From NCBI RefSeq assembly GCF_002224675.1, contig NZ_NMPZ01000018.1, forward strand, positions 21,279 through 85,278: a DNA stretch of 64,000 nt, given 5' to 3'. The notes under the pieces are model-generated. The model saw only the letters and a list, made by a program, of their open reading frames with translations, was not told where the DNA came from and did no database searches. Source of the DNA: Segatella copri. Its GTDB lineage: Bacteria; Bacteroidota; Bacteroidia; Bacteroidales; Bacteroidaceae. Shown one piece after another: positions 1 to 7,508 of this stretch (the first letter of the stretch is position 1; every line of letters begins with the position of its first letter). The translations under genes and the position numbers were made by a program.

Positions 1-95
1 CATTTGTTCCTCCGTAGTCGGACAATTAAGATGGAAAGAACATATAAAAAAGCATAAAAAGTTTCTGATTTTTCTCATAGACAAATTAGATTTCA

Positions 96-103
96 TATCT
101 TTG
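96..103 (+). promoter_or_regulatory. Bacteroidota -7 promoter box
   Basis: The sequence TATCTTTG followed by C matches the TAnnTTTG box of Bacteroidota housekeeping promoters. It lies about 17 bases upstream of the ATG at 120, so it would be the old promoter of the AbiE-like relic. Confidence 0.55.
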
Positions 104-119
104 CGCAAAATTAGAAACA

Positions 120-428
120 ATGACAGAACTATTGAGTATATTATACAAGCTGCGGATATTCACTTTGGATGAACTTTCTGAGGCTCTGAAAGACAAGGTG
201 AAATCGGTGGAAGCGTTGCTCGCTCGATACAAGCAACAAGGGTGGATTGTGGCTATACGGCGCAATACCTATTTCGCGACAACCTCGAAAAGGTGATGCG
301 ACTGGTGGAGATACTCAACTATTTCCATGACAGTCCTTTGCTGTCTAAATCTGCTGTTCGAGGATAAAGAGATGGTCAATAGAATCAAATTTCATCCAAT
401 GGCTTTGTGGAAGACAAGGAGTCGTTGA
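120..428 (+). pseudogene. Relic of an AbiE-like (type IV toxin-antitoxin) operon
   Basis: An ATG at 120 opens a 58-residue reading frame (stop 294-296) that looks like the N-terminal winged helix of AbiEi-type antitoxins: a Leu-rich helix, LDELSEAL, then ARYKQQGWIVAIRRNTYF, the usual 'gly-x-hydrophobic, basic, Y' wing. It stops before the antitoxin effector domain. A second start overlaps its stop (ATGA at 293-298) and opens a 23-codon frame (296-367). A third short frame, open from 348 to the stop at 426-428, contains LFEDKEMVNRIKFHPMALW, which I read tentatively as the C-terminal end of an AbiEii/nucleotidyltransferase-type toxin. The ATGA overlap is the junction expected of an AbiEi-AbiEii operon, so I infer a decayed pair with most of the toxin deleted. 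The family assignment is moderate for the first part and weak for the second. Confidence 0.4.
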
Positions 429-458
429 ATGTTTTTCAGTAAATTTTGAAAAAAGTTG

Positions 459-506
459 TTGTTTTGCTTAGTTTTTTGATTTCCTCAACTGTATATACAG
501 TATATG
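459..506 (+). promoter_or_regulatory. Leader motif, copy 1 (degenerate)
   Basis: The stretch beginning TTGTTTTGCTTAGTTTTTTG and ending near CAACTGTATATACAG matches the leaders at 25153, 29418 and 35140. In this copy the short upstream ORF is lost: its ATG is TTG and an in-frame TGA falls at 477-479. It contains a perfect 12-base palindrome, CTGTATATACAG (489-500). It lies just ahead of the orphan barrel gene at 530. Confidence 0.6.
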
Positions 507-529
507 GACTATAAAACAGGGAATAGGCT

Positions 530-3082
530 ATGAGTAAATATCTGATAAGTTTGATTTTGCTTTCGGTGATAAGTATGGACGTTTCTGCCCAACGTATCAC
601 TCGACAATATAATAATGTGTCATTTTCTGCGGCATTGAAGGATTTGAATGCCAAACAGGATAAGTATGTCATCAACTTTGTGTATGACGAGTTGGAGGAT
701 TTCAAGGTGACAAAGAACATCAAGAATGAAAGTGTTCCAGATGCCATCATGAACTTGATAGGTTTTTACCCTATCAAGATGAAACAAGTGGATAATATTA
801 TCATTGTAGAATGTATTCAAAAGGCTTCTAACAGAATGATGGGGCGCATTGTGGACACTCGTCATCAACCTGTCGATTTCGCCAATGTCGCTTTGCTCAA
901 TGTTAGTGATTCCAGTTTAGTCACGGGTGGTGTGACAAATGAGAATGGTCAGTTTGTAATTCCTTGCGAGGTGAAAAAGGCGATTGTGAAAGTAAGTTGT
1001 GTGGGCTACAAAACTTACTGTAATGCATATCGTACCGGTGAGGTTGGTGCCATAACCTTGGAGGATGCAACAATTAATCTGCAAAAAGTTGTGATTAAAG
1101 GTCATCGCAAATACATATCAAGAGAAAACGGAAAACTTACGCTTGACGTTCAAAATTCCAATTTGAAAAATATTGGCAAGGCAACAGATGTTATCAAATA
1201 TATTCCTGGGATGCTCTATACAAATGGAAAGTATGAGGTTTTTGGTAAGGGTGAGCCTGTCATCTATATAGATGGAAGAAAGCAGACTAATACTTCAGGG
1301 TTGTCACTCCTTTCTTCTACCAACGTGAAGTCTGTACAGCTCATAACAAACCCTGGGGCAGAATACGATGCAGAAACAAGGAGTATCATAAACATCACTA
1401 CCGTACACCATTCCTTGGATGGACTTTCTGGTATCGTAGGTGCGGAAATCTCCAAACATAAGAATTTGTCTAACAACGAGGAGGTCAACCTCAACATCCA
1501 CAAGGGAGCTTTGGATGTATTCCTCGCATATCAATATGACAATACGAGAAGTGACATCAGATATGATGTTAACCAGTTCAATTACGGGCAAGATACATTT
1601 CATGAGATTTCTGCTTCTGAATATTCCGACCGCTCTCGCTCTCATGATTATAATGTTGGTATGAATTATGCCATAAACAAGAATCACACTATCGGCGGAA
1701 GATATTTGGGAAGCATCTCCAACTACAAGATGCTCGACTCTCCTTTCGACTATATGCAGACGTACAAGAATGATGAACTGCTGACAGCTACAGATAACAA
1801 GACTGAAGAATCTGAAAAGGAAAGGTTTCACAATGTCAATCTGTATTATATCGGCAAACTAACAGACGACCTACAGCTCAACTTGGATGCCGACTATGTT
1901 TATGCTCAACTGAAACATAAGCAACAAGTGAGCGAGACAAGTAGAATAGATGCTGTCTCAGAAATCACGCATATGCAAAACGACCAGCGAAATCGTGCGA
2001 CTGCACTCAAAGGGGTGTTTGCTTGGAACATAAATAAGAATAATAGGCTTGATTTCGGAACGGATTTCAGTAAAATCAGTTCATGGGGTATGTCTGTAAA
2101 CGAAGAAGGGAAGATAGCCGATGACCAATTCAAGAATAAGGAAACCAAGTATGCAGGATTTGCCACTTTTCGTTTGTCTGCCTCCAAATGGAAAGGAAGC
2201 ATCGGGCTTCGCTATGAGTACATTCATGCCATCAACACAGACCAAGGAGAAGTAAAGAACAAGACCAATTATTCGGACTTACTTCCATCCCTTTCTCTTT
2301 CCACAATGTTTGGGAGAGTGGGGATGAATCTTGATTTCAGTAGCAGGGTCAACCGTCCTTCGTTTCGTCAGTTGAACAACAGTGTGAGCTACAACAATCA
2401 ATACCATTATGAGCAAGGCAACATTTATCTGAAACCGCAATACGTGTATGATACAGAACTTAGTGTGAATTATAGCATATTCGACTTCAAGTTGGATTAT
2501 CAGTATATCAAGGATTACATCCATCCGACTGTCGTTGCCGTATCCGGCAAACCTGGAACGGTAACTTGGATGTCAACCAACGCCAAGGATTTCCAGCAAC
2601 TAGGAGCGCAATGTGTTGTTTCACCTGTTTTTGGTTGTTGGCGACCTACTTTGACGGTGGGTGTCTATAAACCGTATTTCACGCTATCATATAATGGAGA
2701 GCAATTAGACTACAATCATCCATACGGTCTCTTCGCTTTCCAAAATGTAGTGGCACTAAGGAACGATTGGCTTTTTCTATGTGATTTCTATTGGAACATT
2801 AAGGGACATCATGGCATCTACGAGCAAAACGGTTATTCGTCATTCAATATGATGGTACAGAAACAGTTACTTAAAAAGAAATTGACGATAACATTGAAAG
2901 CAGAGGACTTGTTTGATAGCTCGAAGTTGAACGATGTAAAGAGGGTTAATTTTGTGGTGCAGAACAGAAAAGTGAATAACTTCAATCGCTGCATCATAGC
3001 TTCCATCAGTTACAACTTCAATAGTTTCAAAGATAAATACAACGGAAGCGGTTCTGCTGAGGATGAGATTAATCGTTTTTAG
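530..3082 (+). CDS. Orphan STN-bearing outer-membrane barrel (TonB-receptor-like)
   Basis: 850 residues. Signal peptide at 1-20 (DVSA before QRITRQ). An STN-like periplasmic signalling domain covers about 21-98, a carboxypeptidase-regulatory-like fold 103-178 (GRIVD...ANVALLN...NENGQFVIP...VGY), and a plug-like segment 185-295 (VFGKGEPVIYIDGR, ITNPGAEYDA). The rest is alternating aromatic beta-strand sequence typical of OMP_b-brl_3 barrels, ending in a KYNGSGSAEDEINRF tail. In STN-bearing receptors this N-terminal domain contacts an inner-membrane anti-sigma; no sigma/anti-sigma gene is adjacent here, so it is an orphan. Residues 21-190 closely match the barrels at 26399, 29485 and 35209 while the barrel differs. 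The leader motif at 459-506 links it to those genes. Ligand unknown. Confidence 0.9.
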   Translation: MSKYLISLILLSVISMDVSAQRITRQYNNVSFSAALKDLNAKQDKYVINFVYDELEDFKVTKNIKNESVPDAIMNLIGFYPIKMKQVDNIIIVECIQKASNRMMGRIVDTRHQPVDFANVALLNVSDSSLVTGGVTNENGQFVIPCEVKKAIVKVSCVGYKTYCNAYRTGEVGAITLEDATINLQKVVIKGHRKYISRENGKLTLDVQNSNLKNIGKATDVIKYIPGMLYTNGKYEVFGKGEPVIYIDGRKQTNTSGLSLLSSTNVKSVQLITNPGAEYDAETRSIINITTVHHSLDGLSGIVGAEISKHKNLSNNEEVNLNIHKGALDVFLAYQYDNTRSDIRYDVNQFNYGQDTFHEISASEYSDRSRSHDYNVGMNYAINKNHTIGGRYLGSISNYKMLDSPFDYMQTYKNDELLTATDNKTEESEKERFHNVNLYYIGKLTDDLQLNLDADYVYAQLKHKQQVSETSRIDAVSEITHMQNDQRNRATALKGVFAWNINKNNRLDFGTDFSKISSWGMSVNEEGKIADDQFKNKETKYAGFATFRLSASKWKGSIGLRYEYIHAINTDQGEVKNKTNYSDLLPSLSLSTMFGRVGMNLDFSSRVNRPSFRQLNNSVSYNNQYHYEQGNIYLKPQYVYDTELSVNYSIFDFKLDYQYIKDYIHPTVVAVSGKPGTVTWMSTNAKDFQQLGAQCVVSPVFGCWRPTLTVGVYKPYFTLSYNGEQLDYNHPYGLFAFQNVVALRNDWLFLCDFYWNIKGHHGIYEQNGYSSFNMMVQKQLLKKKLTITLKAEDLFDSSKLNDVKRVNFVVQNRKVNNFNRCIIASISYNFNSFKDKYNGSGSAEDEINRF

Positions 3083-3125
3083 AAAAATATAGGTTTTCAA
3101 ATCAACCTCTAAAATACAATATCCA

Positions 3126-3182
3126 AATTCTGTGTGATGAATATCTCAGGAATTATTAACTGAGATGTTCATCCACAGAATT
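3126..3182 (+). terminator. Long imperfect hairpin downstream of the barrel gene
   Basis: The arm at 3126-3149 (ending GATGAATATCTCAG) pairs with 3160-3182 (starting CTGAGATGTTCATC) with one mismatch and one bulge, around a 10-base loop. It begins 44 bases after the stop at 3082. There is no strong T-run, so termination is inferred from position and stability. Confidence 0.45.
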
Positions 3183-3222
3183 TTCACTTATCAATATCAA
3201 TCGTTAAAAAACATACATTTTA

Positions 3223-3406
3223 TTGTGTATCCAATAAATTGGTGTATTTTTGCAAACGAAAAGAGTTGTTTGACAAGCAAACATATGCACATTGCAGAAA
3301 TTAGAACCGTTGCTAAATTATTACCTCTATTGATGTAAAACACTCATAAATCGCTCATTTTAAGATGTTCTGAATATCTTAAAATAAGTGTTTGGTGAGT
3401 TTTTTA
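3223..3406 (+). ncRNA. Candidate small RNA with own promoter and terminator
   Basis: A TTG at 3223-3225 lies 19 bases upstream of TATTTTTG (3245-3252), a good match to the Bacteroidota -33/-7 promoter. No ORF of note follows. About 85 bases after the predicted start, an imperfect 30-base inverted repeat (about 3337-3366 with 3375-3404, core ATTTTAAGAT / ATCTTAAAAT) ends in a run of T, as a rho-independent terminator would. The predicted transcript is about 145 nt (3260-3406). It lies in the 504-base gap between the barrel at 530 and the LuxR-type regulator. Expression is not demonstrable from sequence; the alternative is a promoter plus an unrelated repeat. Confidence 0.4.
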
Positions 3407-3495
3407 TATCTGTGGTGTCTGTGGCTTTATCTGCTTTTACGGTTAATTATCTGTAAATAAACAATCCAATAGAATTTTAATCAAATAAAATTATG

Positions 3496-3503
3496 TACTT
3501 TTG
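3496..3503 (+). promoter_or_regulatory. -7 promoter box for the PAS/LuxR regulator
   Basis: TACTTTTG matches the TAnnTTTG box and lies 83 bases upstream of the ATG at 3587, leaving a leader of about 75 bases. Confidence 0.6.
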
Positions 3504-3586
3504 TAGCCGAATTGCGTATTTAAAAAGAGATCCGATGGCTTGCTGAATCGGAGAACAGATAGAAAGAGTAATATTCAGAATAGCTT

Positions 3587-4345
3587 ATGAATAAAGAAAA
3601 AGAAGATTTCTTCCTCCATTCCAACGAGGTGAATCATATCAACAGAGAAGATTACGACAAGATAGAATTATTGGTGAATGCGGCAAAGGCCTTTGCCCGC
3701 AGCACCTACCAGTGCGTCTATATCATCGACTATTTTCATCAGGACTTCATCTATGCATCAGACAACCTCGCTTATCTCTGCGGATTGGAACCGGAGCAGT
3801 TGATGGACGCAGGCTATCAGATGTATATAGACCATGTTCCGGATGCTGACCTGCAGATGCTGCTCGAAGTGAACAAGAAAGGTTTTGATCTTTTCAATGA
3901 ATTGCCTGTGGGCGACCGCCTGGACTATACCATCTCGTACGACTTTCATCTTACCAATGGCAGGCATAGCCGATTGATTCATCATCACCTTACTCCGATA
4001 CTTCTTTCTGATGATGGAAGAATCTGGCTTGCCCTCTGCACCGTATCATTGGCAGCAACCGATGAACCGGGACATATCATCATGCAGAAGAATGGTGAGC
4101 GTAGCTATTTTGAATATTCCACATTGCGCCATAAGTGGGAAAAGAAAGAAGGCATAACCTTGAGCGAGACAGAGAGAGATGTTTTGAGATTGTCTGCCCA
4201 AGGTTACACGATGAATGATATTGCAGACCGACTATGCAAGTCGGTGGATACGATAAAGGCTTGCAAGCGCAACCTTTTTGCTAAGATGGGCGTGAAGAAC
4301 ATTGCTGAGGCGCTGTTTCATGCCACGAACTATCAGATGATATAA
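3587..4345 (+). CDS. PAS-LuxR type transcriptional regulator
   Basis: 252 residues. The C-terminus (about 191-250) is a LuxR/FixJ-type helix-turn-helix: LSETERDVLRLSAQGYTMND, then IADRLCKSVDTIKACKRNLF and AKMGVKN. Residues about 40-155 look like a PAS-type sensor domain (YIIDYFHQDFIYASDNLAYL followed by a mixed alpha/beta stretch). There is no receiver aspartate domain, so control is probably by a cytoplasmic ligand or redox signal rather than phosphorylation. It has its own promoter and stands alone, convergent with the E1-like gene 6 bases away. This architecture is common in Bacteroidales as an orphan regulator; its targets cannot be told from sequence, but barrel genes flank it on both sides. 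Confidence 0.85.
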   Translation: MNKEKEDFFLHSNEVNHINREDYDKIELLVNAAKAFARSTYQCVYIIDYFHQDFIYASDNLAYLCGLEPEQLMDAGYQMYIDHVPDADLQMLLEVNKKGFDLFNELPVGDRLDYTISYDFHLTNGRHSRLIHHHLTPILLSDDGRIWLALCTVSLAATDEPGHIIMQKNGERSYFEYSTLRHKWEKKEGITLSETERDVLRLSAQGYTMNDIADRLCKSVDTIKACKRNLFAKMGVKNIAEALFHATNYQMI

Positions 4346-4351
4346 TCGCAA

Positions 4352-4945
4352 TCATATCTCTTCCAACAATGGCGAGAGATAGAACTTGGGGAAGTATTTC
4401 ACCTCCTTGCCTTCCGCAAGGTTCGCAAGAATGTTTGCACAATAGCCGGCAGCAATGTATGCCCCGATGCCCAGTTGCGGGAAAGACTCATTGGAATAAT
4501 GCCTGATGGCTTCATCTATCCAAGGCACAGGCATCTGCCAGAACATACCGTACTGCGAGATATACTTGCCCAGTGAGCATCGGAAATCATCCGTTCCTTT
4601 TTTCACTACTTCGCTGAATGGATAGCCTTTCGGTTTCTCTACAGCGAGAAAGGCAGCCTTGCCAAGATTGACGGCATGGATAACGGGGATGCCCTGCTCC
4701 TTACATTTCTCATCGAAAGCAAACGAGGCTTCGTTGTCATGCAAGGTTGCATTCACCGCATATCGGATGCCCGACAAGTCGCATGCATCCACATCTTCCA
4801 TCGTCAGCGTATCCTTTTCTATGCGATAGATATGAAATCTATCTTCCTGCCGAGGGCTTTTATGGAAGTCATGGCGCAAGGCACAGGAAGCTATCAAGCT
4901 TCCCAAGTCTGCGCCACTAATCAACAATTTTATTGGGTTGTTCAT
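4352..4945 (-). CDS. ThiF/MoeB (E1)-like protein, small
   Basis: 197 residues. The segment RYAVNATLHDNEASFAFDEK, then CKEQGIPVIHAVNLGKAAFL follows the E1-like pattern in which a 'natDn' stretch precedes a Cys and 'gip.i.a...g'. The N-terminus (IKLLISGADLGSLIAS) resembles a Rossmann strand-turn-helix but lacks the usual GxGxxG, and no Arg-finger or CxxC zinc motifs are seen. ThiF-family proteins adenylate the C-terminus of ubiquitin-like or sulfur-carrier proteins; this one is about 50 residues short and may not bind ATP. No thiamine or molybdopterin genes are near. The assignment is a fold-level one; a specific reaction should not be inferred. Confidence 0.55.
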   Translation of the reverse strand: MNNPIKLLISGADLGSLIASCALRHDFHKSPRQEDRFHIYRIEKDTLTMEDVDACDLSGIRYAVNATLHDNEASFAFDEKCKEQGIPVIHAVNLGKAAFLAVEKPKGYPFSEVVKKGTDDFRCSLGKYISQYGMFWQMPVPWIDEAIRHYSNESFPQLGIGAYIAAGYCANILANLAEGKEVKYFPKFYLSPLLEEI

Positions 4946-4995
4946 TTATAGAGAGATTTATTGTCATTACACCATTACCGGATGCTGCAGACAGA

Positions 4996-7323
4996 TTACA
5001 TTCTGTTCTTCTGACTTTCTCCTGCACCCGTACCCTTATATTTGCTTCTTGTAGTGTTGAACTTATACCGTACAGTAAGCGACACTTTGCTTGTTGACAG
5101 TCCATCATACACCATTTCCTTTATTTTGCCAAAATGAGCAATCATATGGCTATCGTTTGTCCCGAACAAATCATAGATGAAGAGCTGAAGCGACAAACGA
5201 TCCTTCAAGAAAGCCTTATACGCGGAAATATTCGTGCAAAACATTGGCTTGTACAGATACTGGTTCTTCTCATGACCTTTCGTGATATACGACATCATCA
5301 ACGTAAACATTCCTAATTTGGTGTTGAGGGTGTTGTCTAAACGGAATGAAGCCATTGGCTTATTGAGCGATTTCCCATCGTGCGTCTCCATATCAAACCA
5401 TTGCTTGTCAACGGATGCGGTAAACGAAGGATACCAGATGCCAAACGAAGGGCGCAAGTTGATGGATGCCTCTACGTCATTATACGAATTCCCATTCACA
5501 GGCTTCATCAAGCCTATTGCTGGATTATCCTTATAAGTCTCCACTGTTGACATAATTGGATGTGAAGTATGACTGTAGGTCATGTCGAAAGTCAACCACT
5601 TGTAAGCCAATTCGTAGTTGAGATTTTTGCTTATCTCAGACACTAAGAATGGATTTCCCGTTTCATACGTGTAGCGGTTGTCATACTGTATGCCGCTGCG
5701 CAAATTTTGATAGGAAGGGCGATTGATGTCGGCTGCATAGCTCAGCTGCATCTGTACCTTGCCCACAGGCAGCGACACGCTGAGCGATGGGAACCAATTG
5801 CCGTACGACTTGCTTTGCTCTGGCACATACTTGCCATACTCATAGTAATTGAAGTCGATGTACTCGTATCTCAATCCTGCCTCCATGCTCACGTTTCCGA
5901 AATCTCTTGAATAGGTCAAGAATGAAGAAGTCATGCTTTCTGTAATACGGCTGTCATCATCCGACACAAAGTTGGTTGGCACAACCTGATACTTTGAGGT
6001 ACGATGGGTGTTGGAATATTCGCCACCCAAAGACAATTCACCACCTAATAATGGATAAGAAAGAACCAGCTTGGAAGCGAGCAAATGATAGTTCTTGTTA
6101 GTCAAGCTATGAACCGTCTGGCTTTGTGCATTCATCCCCACTTCCTGGTATTGCTCTTTGGTAACATCGTTCTGGTATTCCTTCGACCATAGCCAGTCGG
6201 TATTGAAGTCGATGCCGAGTTTGCCAATCTTTCCCACATAGTAAATGTTGCTTGAAAGATTATTCTTCTGCCAAAAGAAATCAGCATGACTATCAGAACT
6301 TTCAGACAATTCTTCGTCTTGCAATATAGAAGAACTCATATCGCCGTTCCATGTTTGCTTAGGATTTCTAAGAAAACCAAAGTTGGCACCTATAGAGTTG
6401 TTGGCATCCAACTGGTAGCTGGCATCCAAGCGAAAGTTCATAGCTTCGATAATACCTACTTGTCTTATCTCACTTTTCTGGTTCCAGGTCTTGTCAAGAT
6501 AAGTCTTCTGTTGTAAGTCTTGATTGTTTGGCTGGTACTGCTTTGCTCCAAAGGCGTATGCGCCCAAATCCAAGCCATTCTTGCGATAGCTCATATTCAA
6601 TTGGCCAAATCCACCGAAGTTTTTTTTCTCATCATATTCACCTGTGGTTGAGGCATCAAACCCGAAGCCCTCGCCTTGTATCTTCTTCGTTGTGATACGG
6701 ATGACAGCCTTGGTGCTGGCTGCATAACGAGCACCAGGGTTAGTGATGACTTCCACTGACTTGATGTTGTCGGAATGCAAACGGTCCAGCTCGCTCTTGT
6801 CTCTCATCTGTCGTCCATTGATATAGATAACAGGCTCGCCGCGACCGAATACCTTGATGCTGCCATTCTGGGCAGACACGTTAGGGATGCGGTCAAGCAG
6901 GTTCTCCATGGTTCCTGCCTTCTCAAGTACGGATCCGACAATGGTTGTCGTCATTCCGCCATTCTTCAGGATAGTCTTAGGCAGGGATGATTTCACGACA
7001 ACTTCGCCGAGCATCTTACTGTCTTCTTCCATCTTGATAATGCCCACATTCTCGCCTGTGCAATCCTTGCAGATAGTCTTATAGCCTACGGATGTCACCT
7101 TGATGATTCCACCGTTGCATGAAGAGTCGATGGAGAAGCTGCCATCCTCTCCACTCACTGCGCCCTTGATGAAAGCCGAGTCTGTTCTATTCAATAAAAC
7201 TACATTGGCAAACGCCAAAGGTTCTCCCTTGGTGTTCATCACCTTGCCGGTGATATTCTGCGCCATCATCGGAGTCATAGCCGAGAGGCACAACGCTGTG
7301 GTAAAAATTACTTTTTCCTTCAT
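4996..7323 (-). CDS. Outer-membrane barrel, OMP_b-brl_3 type, without STN
   Basis: 775 residues. Signal peptide at 1-21 (TPMMA before QNITGK). A carboxypeptidase-regulatory-like domain follows at once (about 22-100, GKVMNTKGEPLAFANVVLLN), then a plug-like region (about 105-215: VFGRGEPVIYINGRQM, VITNPGARYAA), then the barrel, ending in the family tail SKYKGTGAGESQKNRM. The STN domain is absent, so a sigma/anti-sigma link is not expected; it is more likely a transporter or passive surface protein controlled by transcription alone. The tail and plug motifs place it with the STN-bearing paralogs. It is transcribed singly from a promoter box at 7362-7369, with a long inverted repeat just upstream (7394-7444). 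Confidence 0.9.
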   Translation of the reverse strand: MKEKVIFTTALCLSAMTPMMAQNITGKVMNTKGEPLAFANVVLLNRTDSAFIKGAVSGEDGSFSIDSSCNGGIIKVTSVGYKTICKDCTGENVGIIKMEEDSKMLGEVVVKSSLPKTILKNGGMTTTIVGSVLEKAGTMENLLDRIPNVSAQNGSIKVFGRGEPVIYINGRQMRDKSELDRLHSDNIKSVEVITNPGARYAASTKAVIRITTKKIQGEGFGFDASTTGEYDEKKNFGGFGQLNMSYRKNGLDLGAYAFGAKQYQPNNQDLQQKTYLDKTWNQKSEIRQVGIIEAMNFRLDASYQLDANNSIGANFGFLRNPKQTWNGDMSSSILQDEELSESSDSHADFFWQKNNLSSNIYYVGKIGKLGIDFNTDWLWSKEYQNDVTKEQYQEVGMNAQSQTVHSLTNKNYHLLASKLVLSYPLLGGELSLGGEYSNTHRTSKYQVVPTNFVSDDDSRITESMTSSFLTYSRDFGNVSMEAGLRYEYIDFNYYEYGKYVPEQSKSYGNWFPSLSVSLPVGKVQMQLSYAADINRPSYQNLRSGIQYDNRYTYETGNPFLVSEISKNLNYELAYKWLTFDMTYSHTSHPIMSTVETYKDNPAIGLMKPVNGNSYNDVEASINLRPSFGIWYPSFTASVDKQWFDMETHDGKSLNKPMASFRLDNTLNTKLGMFTLMMSYITKGHEKNQYLYKPMFCTNISAYKAFLKDRLSLQLFIYDLFGTNDSHMIAHFGKIKEMVYDGLSTSKVSLTVRYKFNTTRSKYKGTGAGESQKNRM

Positions 7324-7361
7324 ATTACTACAGTTTTGCTTGTTTTTTTATTTTTCTGCTG

Positions 7362-7369
7362 CAAAAGTA
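7362..7369 (-). promoter_or_regulatory. -7 promoter box for the barrel at 4996-7323
   Basis: The minus strand reads TACTTTTG followed by C, 38 bases upstream of the start codon at 7323. The inverted repeat at 7394-7444 begins about 25 bases further upstream, roughly where a -33 element would lie. Confidence 0.65.
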
Positions 7370-7393
7370 TAGCTTTATAGGAAAAAGCCTTTG

Positions 7394-7444
7394 ACACAAA
7401 AGTGTATTTCTCAAGAATGTGGCTTGAGAATTACACTTTTGTGT
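7394..7444. repeat. 22-base near-perfect inverted repeat
   Basis: The arms 7394-7415 and 7423-7444 are reverse complements at 21 of 22 positions, around a 7-base loop. The element lies between the 3' end of the AAA/PD-DExK gene (7509) and the promoter of the barrel gene (start 7323). It could be a terminator for the upstream gene, though its T-run is weak, or an operator for the barrel promoter. Confidence 0.7.
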
Positions 7445-7508
7445 ATAAAAAGAAAGGATAAATAGCGTTTGGTGATAGGGGATAAATAAGGTAAAAGCAT
7501 TTTTTATC

